Shown here one piece after another: positions 26,057-34,375 of a stretch of 64,000 nucleotides of DNA (position 1 is the first letter of the stretch; each line of letters begins with the position of its first letter). The notes under the pieces are model-generated. The model was not told where the DNA came from. It saw nothing but the letters and a program-made list of their open reading frames with translations, and searched no databases. Made by a program: the position numbers and the translations under genes. Source of the DNA: JAFARZ01 sp035651595 (lineage in GTDB: Bacteria > Actinomycetota > Actinomycetes > Streptosporangiales > Streptosporangiaceae); NCBI GenBank assembly GCA_035651595.1, contig DASRFJ010000185.1, positions 1 to 64,000 of the forward strand. Reading direction: 5' to 3'.

Positions 26057-26938
26057 ATGAGCTTCGCGGGTGTCTACGCCGCGACCACCACGCCGTTCCG
26101 CGCGGACGGATCACTCGACGTCGAGCGCTACGAGGAGCACTGCGCCTGGCTGACGGCCGAAGGCGTGGACGGCATCATCCCCAACGGTTCGCTCGGCGAG
26201 TACGAGGCGCTCACCGACGCCGAGCGGGCCGGAGTGGTGACCGCCGCGCTCGCCGGGGCCGGCGGGCGGATCCCGGTGGTCCCCGGCGTATCCGGCAAGA
26301 GCGGCGCGGAGGCTCGGCGCTGGGCCGAGCACGCGGCGCAGGCGGGGGCGCCGGCCGTGATGGCGCTGCCGCCGACCTCGCACAAGCCGACTGACGCTGA
26401 GGTCGTCGCGCACTACGCCGAGGTCGCCAAGGCCGGGCTGCCCATCATCGCGTACAACAACCCGTTCTCCACCCGCGTCGACCTGACCCCCGAGCTGCTC
26501 GCCCTGATCGCGGCGGAGGTGGAGCTCGTCGTCGCGGTGAAGGAGTTCTCCCAGGACGTGCGACGGATCTGGCGGATCCGCGAGGAGGCGCCGCGGCTCG
26601 AGCCGATCTGCGGCTGCGACGACACGTTCGTCGAATCCATGCTGGCCGGGGCGACCGGGTGGATCGCCGGATTCGTCAACGCGTTCCCTGCCCAGTCGGT
26701 GCGGCTGCACCGGCTGTGCGCGGCCGGGGACTACGCCACCGCCGCAAAGCTGTACCGCGCGATGCTGCCGATCCTGCGCTGGGACGCGGACCCGCGGTTC
26801 GTCCAGGCGATCAAGCTCGGCCAGGAGGAAGCGGGCAGGTACGGCGGTCCGGTCCGGCTGCCCAGGCTGCCGCTCACGCCGGACGACGAGGCGCGGGTGC
26901 GCGCCGCCGCGCGTGCCGCGCTGGAAGCGGGCTGCTGA
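26057..26938 (+). CDS. DapA-family lyase, probable 1-pyrroline-4-hydroxy-2-carboxylate deaminase
   Basis: A 293-residue TIM-barrel Schiff-base enzyme of the dihydrodipicolinate synthase family. Motifs: PNGSLGEYEALTDAER, IIAYNNPFSTRVDLTP (the YNNP tyrosine region) and the Schiff-base lysine in VVAVKEFSQDVRRI. The family label alone would fit several aldolases; the neighbours (hydroxyproline epimerase and D-hydroxyproline dehydrogenase subunits) support the deaminase that converts pyrroline-4-hydroxy-2-carboxylate to alpha-ketoglutarate semialdehyde. It is preceded by AGGAGGG and directly abuts the epimerase gene. Confidence 0.82.
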   Translation: MSFAGVYAATTTPFRADGSLDVERYEEHCAWLTAEGVDGIIPNGSLGEYEALTDAERAGVVTAALAGAGGRIPVVPGVSGKSGAEARRWAEHAAQAGAPAVMALPPTSHKPTDAEVVAHYAEVAKAGLPIIAYNNPFSTRVDLTPELLALIAAEVELVVAVKEFSQDVRRIWRIREEAPRLEPICGCDDTFVESMLAGATGWIAGFVNAFPAQSVRLHRLCAAGDYATAAKLYRAMLPILRWDADPRFVQAIKLGQEEAGRYGGPVRLPRLPLTPDDEARVRAAARAALEAGC

Positions 26939-27943
26939 GTGAAATCACGCAAGGTGTACTCGTCGGTCGACAGCCACACCGAGGGGATGCCCACCCGGGT
27001 GATCACCGGTGGCGTCGGCGTGCTGCCCGGCAGGTCCATGGCGGACCGGCGCCGGTACCTGATGAGCGAGCGCGATGACCTGCGCACGCTGCTGATGTAC
27101 GAGCCGCGCGGGCACGCGTCGATGTCCGGCGCCATCCTCCAGCCGCCGACCCGGCCGGACGCGGACGCCGGGGTGGTGTTCATCGAGGTGTCCGGCTGCC
27201 TGCCGATGTGCGGGCACGGCACGATCGGGGTGGCCACCGTGCTGGTGGAGACCGGCATGGTCGAGGTCAAGGAGCCGGTGACGCAGATCCGGCTGGACAC
27301 GCCGGCCGGCCTGGTCGAGGCGGCCGTGGAGGTTTTGGACGGGCGGGCGGCCGCGGTGACGATCCGGAACGTGCCGTCCTACCTGCACCTGCGTGACGCG
27401 CGGATCACCGTACCCGGGTTCGGCGAGCTGACCGTGGACCTGGCGTGGGGCGGGAACTTCTACGCCGTGCTGCCGGCCGCCGCCGTCGGCCAGGACGTCG
27501 CGCCACCTCGGCATGACGACCTGGTGCGGATCGGTCAGCTGGTGATGACCGCCGTCAACGAGCAGCTCACGTTCGCCCACCCGGAACACCCGGACATCGA
27601 CGTGTGCCACCACGTGATCTTCACCGCGCCCGGCGACGACGAGGTGTCGGCCCGCGGCGCCACGTCGATCCACCCCGGCTGGATCGACCGGTCGCCGTGC
27701 GGGACCGGGACGTCGGCGCGGATGGCCCAGTTGTTTACCCGCGGCGATCTGGCGCTCGGCGAGGACTTCGTGCACGAGTCGCTGATCGGGTCGCGGTTCA
27801 CCGGCCGGCTGGTATCGGAGACTCACGTCGGGGACTTCCCGGCGGTGGTGCCGACCGTGCGCGGCCGGGCCTGGGTGACCGGGCTGTCCAGCTACCTGCT
27901 GGATCCGGACGACCCGTTCCCGGCGGGGTTCCTGATCAGGTGA
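26939..27943 (+). CDS. 4-hydroxyproline 2-epimerase (proline racemase family)
   Basis: Inverts trans-4-hydroxy-L-proline to cis-4-hydroxy-D-proline by a two-base mechanism. The 334-residue product has both catalytic Cys motifs, LPMCGHGTIGVATV (near residue 90) and RSPCGTGTSARMAQL (near residue 253), plus the family opener VDSHTEGMPTRVITGG. Two cysteines mark a racemase/epimerase rather than a Ser/Thr dehydratase paralogue. GTG start with no gap after the deaminase gene; the next gene starts in its stop codon (GTGA). Confidence 0.9.
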   Translation: MKSRKVYSSVDSHTEGMPTRVITGGVGVLPGRSMADRRRYLMSERDDLRTLLMYEPRGHASMSGAILQPPTRPDADAGVVFIEVSGCLPMCGHGTIGVATVLVETGMVEVKEPVTQIRLDTPAGLVEAAVEVLDGRAAAVTIRNVPSYLHLRDARITVPGFGELTVDLAWGGNFYAVLPAAAVGQDVAPPRHDDLVRIGQLVMTAVNEQLTFAHPEHPDIDVCHHVIFTAPGDDEVSARGATSIHPGWIDRSPCGTGTSARMAQLFTRGDLALGEDFVHESLIGSRFTGRLVSETHVGDFPAVVPTVRGRAWVTGLSSYLLDPDDPFPAGFLIR

Positions 27944-29082
27944 ATCTGTCCCCAGACGTCCTGGTGATCGGCGCCGGGCTGGTCGGCGCGGCGTGCGCGT
28001 TCGCGCTCGCGTCGGCCGGGCTGTCGGTGTGCGTCGTAGACCGCACCGGCCCGGCGGCAGGCACCACGGCCGGCGGCGAGGGCAACATCCTGGTGTCCGA
28101 CAAGCTGCCCGGCCCGGAGGCGCGGCTGGCGCTGCGCAGCGTGGCGCTGTGGCAATCCCTCGCCGGACCCGGCACGCTGGAGTTCGAACCGAAAGGCGGC
28201 CTGGTCGTCGCCTGGGATCGCGGCCAGCTAGACGCCCTGCTGGACCTGGCCGCCGCGCAGCGCGCGGACGGGGTTCTCGCGGAGCCGCTCTCGGTTGACG
28301 AGGTGCGCGCGTGTGAGCCCGCCTTGTCTTGTGACCTGGCCGGGGGAGTGTGGTATCCGCAGGACTGCCAGGTCCAGCCGGTGCAGGCGGCCGCCTGGCT
28401 GCTGGGTGAGGCGATGCGGCTGGGTGCACGTATGTCGTTCGGGCATGATGTTCTGTCGGGGGACCGGCGCGGCGGCGTGATCACCAGCAGGGGCCGGCTG
28501 GCCGCGGGCGCCGTGGTGAACGCGGCCGGGCCGTGGAGTGGCGAGGTGGCCGCGCGGCTCGGTGGCTGGCTGCCGGTCCGGCCGCGCCGGGGGCATGTGC
28601 TGGTCACCGAGCCGCTGCCGCCGATGGTCCGGCACAAGGTCTACGAGGCGGACTACGTCGGCACGGTCGTCAGCGACGAGGCCGCCGCGCAGTGCTCCAG
28701 CGTCGTTGAGGCGACGCGGGCCGGCACCGTGCTCATCGGGTCAAGCCGCGAGTTCGCCGGCTGGGACCGCACCCCGTCGATCCGCACGATGGCCGAGATG
28801 GCCCGCCGCGCGGTCCGCTTGTTCCCCGCGCTCGGCTTGGTGCGGGCCATGCGCTGCTACGTCGGCTTCCGGCCGGCCAGCCCCGACCACCTGCCGCTGA
28901 TCGGGCCGGACGCGGCGATCCCCGGCCTGTACCACGCCAGCGGCCACGAAGGTGCCGGCATCGGCCTCGCGCCCGCCACCGCCGAGCTGATCACCGCGCT
29001 GATCACCGGCTCGCCGTCTTCGCTCGCGTCCGCGTTCGCGCCGGCGTTTGCGCCGGCCCGGCTGACCCGGGAGGCCGCGTGA
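27940..29082 (+). CDS. FAD-dependent D-hydroxyproline dehydrogenase, oxidase-like subunit
   Basis: DAO-family flavoprotein of 380 residues with the FAD-binding N-terminus VLVIGAGLVGAACAFALASA and the C-terminal GLYHASGHEGAGIGLAPATA. With the next gene product it is expected to oxidise cis-4-hydroxy-D-proline to the pyrroline acid used by the deaminase. GTG start at 27940 overlapping the epimerase stop by four bases; the longer open frame upstream is not needed. The heterotrimeric enzymes of this group have separate alpha, beta and gamma subunits; this is the beta-like one. Confidence 0.85.
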   Translation: MNLSPDVLVIGAGLVGAACAFALASAGLSVCVVDRTGPAAGTTAGGEGNILVSDKLPGPEARLALRSVALWQSLAGPGTLEFEPKGGLVVAWDRGQLDALLDLAAAQRADGVLAEPLSVDEVRACEPALSCDLAGGVWYPQDCQVQPVQAAAWLLGEAMRLGARMSFGHDVLSGDRRGGVITSRGRLAAGAVVNAAGPWSGEVAARLGGWLPVRPRRGHVLVTEPLPPMVRHKVYEADYVGTVVSDEAAAQCSSVVEATRAGTVLIGSSREFAGWDRTPSIRTMAEMARRAVRLFPALGLVRAMRCYVGFRPASPDHLPLIGPDAAIPGLYHASGHEGAGIGLAPATAELITALITGSPSSLASAFAPAFAPARLTREAA

Positions 29083-30695
29083 TCACGTTCCGGTTCGACG
29101 GCCGCGAGCTGACCGCGCCGGACGGCGCCACGGTCGCCAGCGCGCTGCTCGGCAACGGCGTCGTATCGTGGCGCGAGACGCGCCGCGGCGGCGCGCCGCG
29201 CGGCCTGTTCTGCGGCATCGGCCACTGCCACGACTGCCTGGTGACCGTCAACGCGGGAATGCCCGTCCGCGCCTGCCAGACCCAGCTGCGCGACGCCGAC
29301 GACATCCGCTCGGGCGCCGCATCGCGTGGTTCCGCTCCCGCCACCCCAGCTCCCGCGCGCGTGCACGCGGACGTCGCGGTGGTGGGGGCGGGGCCGGGCG
29401 GCATGGCAGCGGCGCTCGCCGCCGCCGACGTGGGCTGCCGCGTCGCGCTGATCGACAGCGCCCCATCGCCCGGCGGCCAGATCTACCGCCAGCCGGTGAC
29501 CGCGCCCGCCCTCCCGGACAGGTTCCGCCGCCTCACCACTCATCCGCGCATCACCCTGCTGCCCGATGCCACCGTCTGGCAGGCCGGCCGCGACGCCGGC
29601 ACCTTCACCCTCCGCTGCACCGGCTCGCGGCCCCAAACGGTCACCGCCCGGGCCGTGGTTCTCGCCACCGGCGCCGCCGAACTCGTCCTGCCGTTCGACG
29701 GCTGGACGCTGCCCGGCGTGATCACGGCCGGCGCCGCGCAGGCGCTCATGAAATCGACCGGCACGCTCCCCGGCAGCCGGATCCTGGTGGCGGGGACCGG
29801 CCCGCTGCTGCTCCGGGCCGCCGCCGACCTCGTGCGGCACGGCGCCACGGTTGTCGCCGTATGCGACACCGCTCGCCCGGCGGCGCAGCCGCGACACGCG
29901 ATCGCGGCCCTCCGCCACCCCGCCAAGCTGGCCGAAGCCGCCCGTTACGCGACAACCCTCGCCCGCGCGAACCCGCGGCCGCGCATCCTCCAGGGCTGGG
30001 CGGTACTGGGTGCCTACGGCGACGGCCGCGTCCGCCAGGCCCGCGTCACGAACGGTCGCCACACGAGGATGCTGGCGGTGGATACCGTCGCGGTCAGCCA
30101 CGGCCTGGTCCCCGCGCTCGAGCTGTCCCGCGCCCTCGGCTGCCACGACGAGCAGCTCGACGGCTTCCCGGCCGCCGTCGTCAGCGTCGACGCTAGCCAG
30201 CAGACCACCACCCCGGGCGTGTTCGCCGCCGGGGAACTGACCGGCATCGGCGGCGCCGCCAAGGCCGAGCCCGAAGGCACCCTGGCCGGCCTGTCCGCCG
30301 CTCGTCACGCCGGCGCCACCGTCACGACGCGGACAAGAGATCTGACCAGGAAGATCGCCCAGGCCCGCCACTTCGCCGCCCTGCTGGCCCGCCTCTACCC
30401 GCTCCCGGAGCACTGGCTGGACAACCTCACCCCGAGCACCACGATCTGCCGCTGCGAGGAAACCACCCTTGCCGACCTGACCACGGCCATCGGCACCGCG
30501 CAAGCGCACGACCTCCGCACGATCAAAGGGCTGACCCGCTGCGGCATGGGCTACTGCCAGGGCCGCATCTGCGGTCCCGTCGCCCAGGCCATCACCGCCA
30601 GCCTGACCGGCGGGAACCTCGCGACCACCGGCGACCTGCACACAAGGCACATCGCCACCCCGGTGCCCCTCAGCGAGCTCCGCGCCGCGACCTGA
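29079..30695 (+). CDS. Fused [2Fe-2S]/FAD-NAD(P) oxidoreductase subunit with BFD-like domain
   Basis: A 538-residue protein joining what is often two genes. Residues 1-90: ferredoxin-like domain with Cys in LFCGIGHCHDCLVTVNAG and VRACQ. Residues ~98-430: pyridine-nucleotide-disulphide oxidoreductase fold with VAVVGAGPGGMAAALAAADV and the central GSRILVAGTGPLLLRAAADL. Residues ~452-505: BFD-like Cys-rich domain, TTICRCEETTLADL and CGMGYCQGRICGP. It should pass electrons from the DAO-like subunit. GTG start overlapping the previous stop by four bases; last gene of the operon. Confidence 0.87.
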   Translation: MITFRFDGRELTAPDGATVASALLGNGVVSWRETRRGGAPRGLFCGIGHCHDCLVTVNAGMPVRACQTQLRDADDIRSGAASRGSAPATPAPARVHADVAVVGAGPGGMAAALAAADVGCRVALIDSAPSPGGQIYRQPVTAPALPDRFRRLTTHPRITLLPDATVWQAGRDAGTFTLRCTGSRPQTVTARAVVLATGAAELVLPFDGWTLPGVITAGAAQALMKSTGTLPGSRILVAGTGPLLLRAAADLVRHGATVVAVCDTARPAAQPRHAIAALRHPAKLAEAARYATTLARANPRPRILQGWAVLGAYGDGRVRQARVTNGRHTRMLAVDTVAVSHGLVPALELSRALGCHDEQLDGFPAAVVSVDASQQTTTPGVFAAGELTGIGGAAKAEPEGTLAGLSAARHAGATVTTRTRDLTRKIAQARHFAALLARLYPLPEHWLDNLTPSTTICRCEETTLADLTTAIGTAQAHDLRTIKGLTRCGMGYCQGRICGPVAQAITASLTGGNLATTGDLHTRHIATPVPLSELRAAT

Positions 30696-31039
30696 GCAGT
30701 CGCCGACGCCAGTTCCGCGCCGCGCCGGTTTCGTGGCGGGAAAGGCGCCAGGCGGGCGTTTCAGGCGGGCGCTCGCGGCGTGCCGTGCGGTCTCAGCGCT
30801 ACCGCGTCCGCCCACCTCTACCGGAAAACGGACTTAAGCCACATTTCTGGCGCGCCGACAGGGGCGCCAGATTATTGCGGACACTTACCCCCCCGATCTG
30901 GGAGGGTAACTGTCCGCAATAAGTTCGTAGCCAATCTCGGGCCGGGAGCTAACGTCGAACCTACCGGACATAAGCGGACATTGCGGGCAACTCGCATAGC
31001 GAGCGCGCGACACGTCGGGGCGCCAACGCCGGCCCGGGC
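30696..31039. other. Convergent gap holding repeat copy 2
   Basis: No gene is supported here; the small frames that cross it are produced by the palindromic repeat. The stretch separates the stop codons of the hydroxyproline operon and of the PucR-type gene. Confidence 0.6.
30850..30925 (-). repeat. Dispersed two-hairpin element, copy 2 (inverted)
   Basis: Core arms 30871-30894 and 30900-30922 pair with two mismatches (loop GATCT). The second hairpin, CTGGCGC...GCGCCAG, lies on the left (30857-30871), so this copy is in the opposite orientation to copies 1, 3 and 4. It is 175 bases past the operon stop and 118 bases past the PucR-type gene's stop, between convergent genes. Confidence 0.8.
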
Positions 31040-32269
31040 TCACGAGGACGGGTAGCGCTCGATCAGCCGCGCGAGCTTGAAGCTCAGGTGCAGCGCGAGC
31101 CGGTCGTTGCCGTCCCGCAGGTTCGCGCCGGTGAGCTGCTGCGCCTTGTTCAGCCGGTAGTAGAGCGTCGCGCGGTGCACGTTGAGCTGCTCCGCGGTCC
31201 GCCCCGCGTCCCCGCCCAGGTCCAGGTACGTCTCCACGGTCGCGGCCAGGTCCCCGTCCGCGTGCAGCAGCTTGTCCAGCCGAGGGTCCAGGCACGAGTC
31301 GCAGCGTTCCCCCGGCGGCAGCTGCACCAGCGCACGGAACGCGCCCAGCCCCTCCCACGCCGCCACGTCGCCGACCGAAGCCACCGACACTGCCACCCGC
31401 GCGGCCAGCAGCGCCTGCCGGTAGGACACCACGGCGGAGGTCAGGTGCCGCTGCGGGTCGCCGATCCCGGCGATCACCCGCGCCCCGCCCAGCCGCACGG
31501 ACAGCATGTCCCGCGCCTCGCACGCGACCAGCCGCGCCGCCCGGTCGGTTGTCAACCGGAGGGAGCCGTCCCCCCGGACCCCCGCGGGCATGTCGGCCAC
31601 CCGGACCAGCAGCACGCCGTGGTCCTGCCGGGCCACCCGCAGCAGCTCGCCGTGGCCACGCCGCCGGCCGAGCTCCCACAACACCTCGCCGATCAGCTCG
31701 GGCAGGGCGTGCAGCGCCAGGTCGGCCGGCCGCAGGTAGACGACCGAATGCGGCGCGTCCTCGGTGGCCAGGCCCTGCTCGAGCAGCTGCTGCGCCGCGT
31801 TCTCGCGCAGCTCCGCCGACGGCCCGAGCAGGCTGGACATGATGCTCGCGCTGAGCCGCTGCGCCAGTTCCTCCTCGTACAGGAGCACCCCGGCATGCTC
31901 TTCGGCCTGGGTCACGACGGCCTCGTCCGTCGAGCCGAGCCGCTGCTCGTCGTCGATCAGGAACAGGTAGCCCATCAGCCGCCCGCGGAACCGCACCGGC
32001 GCGCACAGCCGCCCGAGAATGCCCAGCTCGGGATGGCTGGGGATGCGCAGCGGCTCCTTCGCCCGGAAGATACCGAACCCCTGGAACCACTCCCGCACCT
32101 CACGGCTCGCCTGCCGCCGGAGAATGGAGTCGCGCCGCACGTCATCGATCGGCCCGCCGTTGTGCGAAGAGTACACAACCACGCGCTGATCGTGATCCTC
32201 CAGTACCGTAGGCGCATTCAGCCGTGCCGCGAGGTCATCGACCAGCATCTGCAGTTCACTGAGCGCCAC
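31040..32269 (-). CDS. PucR-family (CdaR-like) transcriptional regulator
   Basis: The 409-residue protein has a GAF-like N-terminal half (VLEDHDQRVVVYSSHNGG, PVRFRGRLMGYLFLIDDEQ), a central GGDEF-related spacer, and the C-terminal PucR helix-turn-helix LDLGGDAGRTAEQLNVHRAT with LYYRLNKAQQLTGANL. Such proteins are activators of purine, amino-acid or sugar-acid catabolism. It is convergent with the hydroxyproline operon and is the only regulator near it, so it may control that operon; no binding site was identified. Start GTG at 32269. Confidence 0.88.
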   Translation of the reverse strand: MALSELQMLVDDLAARLNAPTVLEDHDQRVVVYSSHNGGPIDDVRRDSILRRQASREVREWFQGFGIFRAKEPLRIPSHPELGILGRLCAPVRFRGRLMGYLFLIDDEQRLGSTDEAVVTQAEEHAGVLLYEEELAQRLSASIMSSLLGPSAELRENAAQQLLEQGLATEDAPHSVVYLRPADLALHALPELIGEVLWELGRRRGHGELLRVARQDHGVLLVRVADMPAGVRGDGSLRLTTDRAARLVACEARDMLSVRLGGARVIAGIGDPQRHLTSAVVSYRQALLAARVAVSVASVGDVAAWEGLGAFRALVQLPPGERCDSCLDPRLDKLLHADGDLAATVETYLDLGGDAGRTAEQLNVHRATLYYRLNKAQQLTGANLRDGNDRLALHLSFKLARLIERYPSS

Positions 32270-32353
32270 GGTTCGCCTCCAGTTGGGGCCAATTTAATAC
32301 AATTCGCGCTCAACGGATGTCGAAAACCCCAGGTCAGTGCTCCGACATTTTTC

Positions 32354-32899
32354 TCATAACGACAGTGGTGCTTCCGCTGAGTCCGCGCTCCAGTCCGGGT
32401 CGGCGGCCAGCCGGGCGGCGATCCGGTCATGGAAGCTCCGACGGGCCAGCGCGGCCTTCATGTCGGTGACGACCCGGCTCAGCGGATACGGGATCTCCGC
32501 GTCGATCTCGGCCATCGCCGCCTCGGTGGCCCGCCACTCGGCGGCCAGCCGCCGGATGATCCGCGCGGCCTTCGGGGTCAGCGTCACCTTCTTGCTGCGC
32601 GCGTCCGGTCCCGGGGTGGTGCTCACCCAGCCGGCCTCCCGCATCGCGGCCACCTTCTGGCTCAGCGCGGAGTGCGTGCGTTCGACCGACTCGGCCAGCT
32701 CGGTGATCGTCATCGGCCCGCGGAAGTGCAGCCGCAACAGCTCCATCACCCAGGTCGGCTTCAGCCCGTAGATCTGGTCCTCGACGTAGATCCGCTCGAT
32801 CTCCGCGTCCATCGCGGCCTGCAGCAGCCGCAGCTCACGCCAGCTGCTGATCTGTGTGGGATCCTCAAGCGGATCCCCGGTCCCGGCCACGTCGCTCAC
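32354..32899 (-). CDS. MarR-family transcriptional regulator
   Basis: A 181-residue winged-helix repressor: FRGPMTITELAESVERTHSA with LSQKVAAMREAGWVS forms the helix-turn-helix, followed by the wing GPDARSKKVTLTPKAARI. The GTG start at 32899 has a clear GGAGG five bases upstream. It is divergent from an MFS exporter; a 36-base palindrome fills most of the 55-base gap and should be its operator, allowing control of both genes. Confidence 0.9.
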   Translation of the reverse strand: MSDVAGTGDPLEDPTQISSWRELRLLQAAMDAEIERIYVEDQIYGLKPTWVMELLRLHFRGPMTITELAESVERTHSALSQKVAAMREAGWVSTTPGPDARSKKVTLTPKAARIIRRLAAEWRATEAAMAEIDAEIPYPLSRVVTDMKAALARRSFHDRIAARLAADPDWSADSAEAPLSL

Positions 32900-32913
32900 C
32901 TTACCTCCGGACT

Positions 32914-32949
32914 TACTATAACAGTACTTATATAAGTGCTGTTATAGTA
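32914..32949. promoter_or_regulatory. 36-base near-perfect palindrome, probable MarR operator
   Basis: The arms TACTATAACAGTACTTAT and ATAAGTGCTGTTATAGTA are complementary with one mismatched pair. It ends five bases before the MFS ATG and lies 14 bases upstream of the MarR GTG. It is strongly AT-rich in a GC-rich region and so likely contains the divergent promoters as well. Confidence 0.75.
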
Positions 32950-32954
32950 GCTGC

Positions 32955-34295
32955 ATGCAGCGTCTGCTCCCCGATTTCGGCCCGGCCCGCGAGCATCCGG
33001 CGTTCCGCCGGCTGCTGGTCGGCGGTCTGCTGTCCGGCCTTGGCGGCTCGATGACCTCGTTCGCGGTGACCTTGCAGGTCTGGGACCTGTCGCATTCGTC
33101 GTTCGCGGTCGGCGCGATCGGCTTCACGTTCATTCCGGTGCTGTTCCTCGGCCTGCTCGGCGGGTCCATCGCCGACTCGGTCGACCGCCGCAAGCTGGTG
33201 CTGACCTGCACCGTCGTGCTGTCGGTGATTTCCGGCCTGTTCGCTGTCCAGGCATACGCCGGGTTCGGCGGGCTCTGGCTGATGTACCTGCTCGTCATGG
33301 TGCAGGCGATGCTCCAGGCCATCAGCGCCCCCGCCCGTCAGACGTTCGTGCCCAAGCTGCTGCCGCCCGCCCAGCTGCGCGCCGGGATCGCGCTGAATAC
33401 GCTGGCCGGCCGCGTCGTCATGCTGTCCGGCCCGGCTCTGGCTGGCGTGATCGCCGGCGTGTGGGGCCTGAAGACCTGCTACGCGCTGGACGTGGTGAGC
33501 TTCGCGGCCGCGCTGTACTCGACGGCCCGCCTGCCGGTGATGCGCCCGGACGCCAGGCCGGGCCTCGCCCGTGGGCGCAACCTGCACGCCATCGGCCAGG
33601 GACTGCGCTACATCCGCCGCACTCCCGTGATCGCCGCCTCGTTCCTCACCGACCTGGACGCGATGCTGCTCGGCCTCCCGCTGGCGCTGTTCCCCGCGCT
33701 GAACGCCGAGCATTTCGGCGGCAGGCCGCAGACCCTCGGCCTGCTGACCGCGGCCGTCGGAGTGGGCGGCTTGTGCACCGCCACCCTTGCCGGGCCGGCC
33801 TCCCGGATATCCCGGCTCGGTGTCGGCATGCTGTCCGGCACGATGACCTGGGGCGCCGCGATCGCCGCGTTCTCGCTGGCCCGCAGCCTGCCGCTGGCGC
33901 TGTTCTGCCTCGCGGTGGCCGGCGCGGCGGACACGCTGACCGTGACGTTCCGCGCCAGCATGGTGCAGACGCTCACGCCGGACGAGCTGCGCGGCCGGGT
34001 GTCCAGCGTGGAGTACATCATCGGCGTCGGCGGCGGCCCGCTCGGCAACGTAGAGGCGGGCTCGGTCGCCGCCGTGACCGGCCCCGCCGTCAGCGCCTTC
34101 GCGGGCGGCGTCGGCTGCGTCGTCGCCGCCGCCCTGATCGCCGTCGCCTTTCCCGCGTTCACCCGCCACCGCGCCCACCCGTCCCCGCCGCTCGCCGAGT
34201 CCCCGCCCGCGCCGCTCGCCCCGCCCCCGCCGCTCGCCCCGTCCTCGCCCGCGCCCCAACGTCCAAAGGGGTGCGTGGCCCCCGGAACCCCCTAG
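32955..34295 (+). CDS. MFS transporter (MFS_3, exporter type)
   Basis: A 446-residue membrane protein with about twelve hydrophobic segments and the motif-A-like GGSIADSVDRRKLVLTCT after TM2; IIGVGGGPLGNVEAGSVAAV lies in the second half. This branch contains siderophore and drug exporters. The C-terminus has a proline-rich tail (PPAPLAPPPPLAPSSPAPQ). The ATG at 32955 is only five bases after the palindrome, leaving no room for a ribosome site, so a leaderless or nearly leaderless transcript is likely. Its last codons form the left arm of the downstream hairpin. Confidence 0.87.
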   Translation: MQRLLPDFGPAREHPAFRRLLVGGLLSGLGGSMTSFAVTLQVWDLSHSSFAVGAIGFTFIPVLFLGLLGGSIADSVDRRKLVLTCTVVLSVISGLFAVQAYAGFGGLWLMYLLVMVQAMLQAISAPARQTFVPKLLPPAQLRAGIALNTLAGRVVMLSGPALAGVIAGVWGLKTCYALDVVSFAAALYSTARLPVMRPDARPGLARGRNLHAIGQGLRYIRRTPVIAASFLTDLDAMLLGLPLALFPALNAEHFGGRPQTLGLLTAAVGVGGLCTATLAGPASRISRLGVGMLSGTMTWGAAIAAFSLARSLPLALFCLAVAGAADTLTVTFRASMVQTLTPDELRGRVSSVEYIIGVGGGPLGNVEAGSVAAVTGPAVSAFAGGVGCVVAAALIAVAFPAFTRHRAHPSPPLAESPPAPLAPPPPLAPSSPAPQRPKGCVAPGTP

Positions 34296-34366
34296 AGGGG
34301 GGCTCGTGGGCCACGCACCCCTTGCGGTCGACCGTAGGAGGGGGGCTCGTGGGCCACGCACCCCCC
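34266..34366. terminator. Bidirectional hairpin with a duplicated right arm
   Basis: AAGGGGTGCGTGGCCC (34266-34281) pairs perfectly with GGGCCACGCACCCCTT (34308-34323). A 27-base segment containing the right arm (34295-34321) is repeated exactly at 34338-34364, so the left arm can pair with either copy. The site lies between the convergent MFS and glycoside hydrolase genes; the MFS stop codon is inside the loop. Confidence 0.75.
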
Positions 34367-34375
34367 TGTCGTCCG

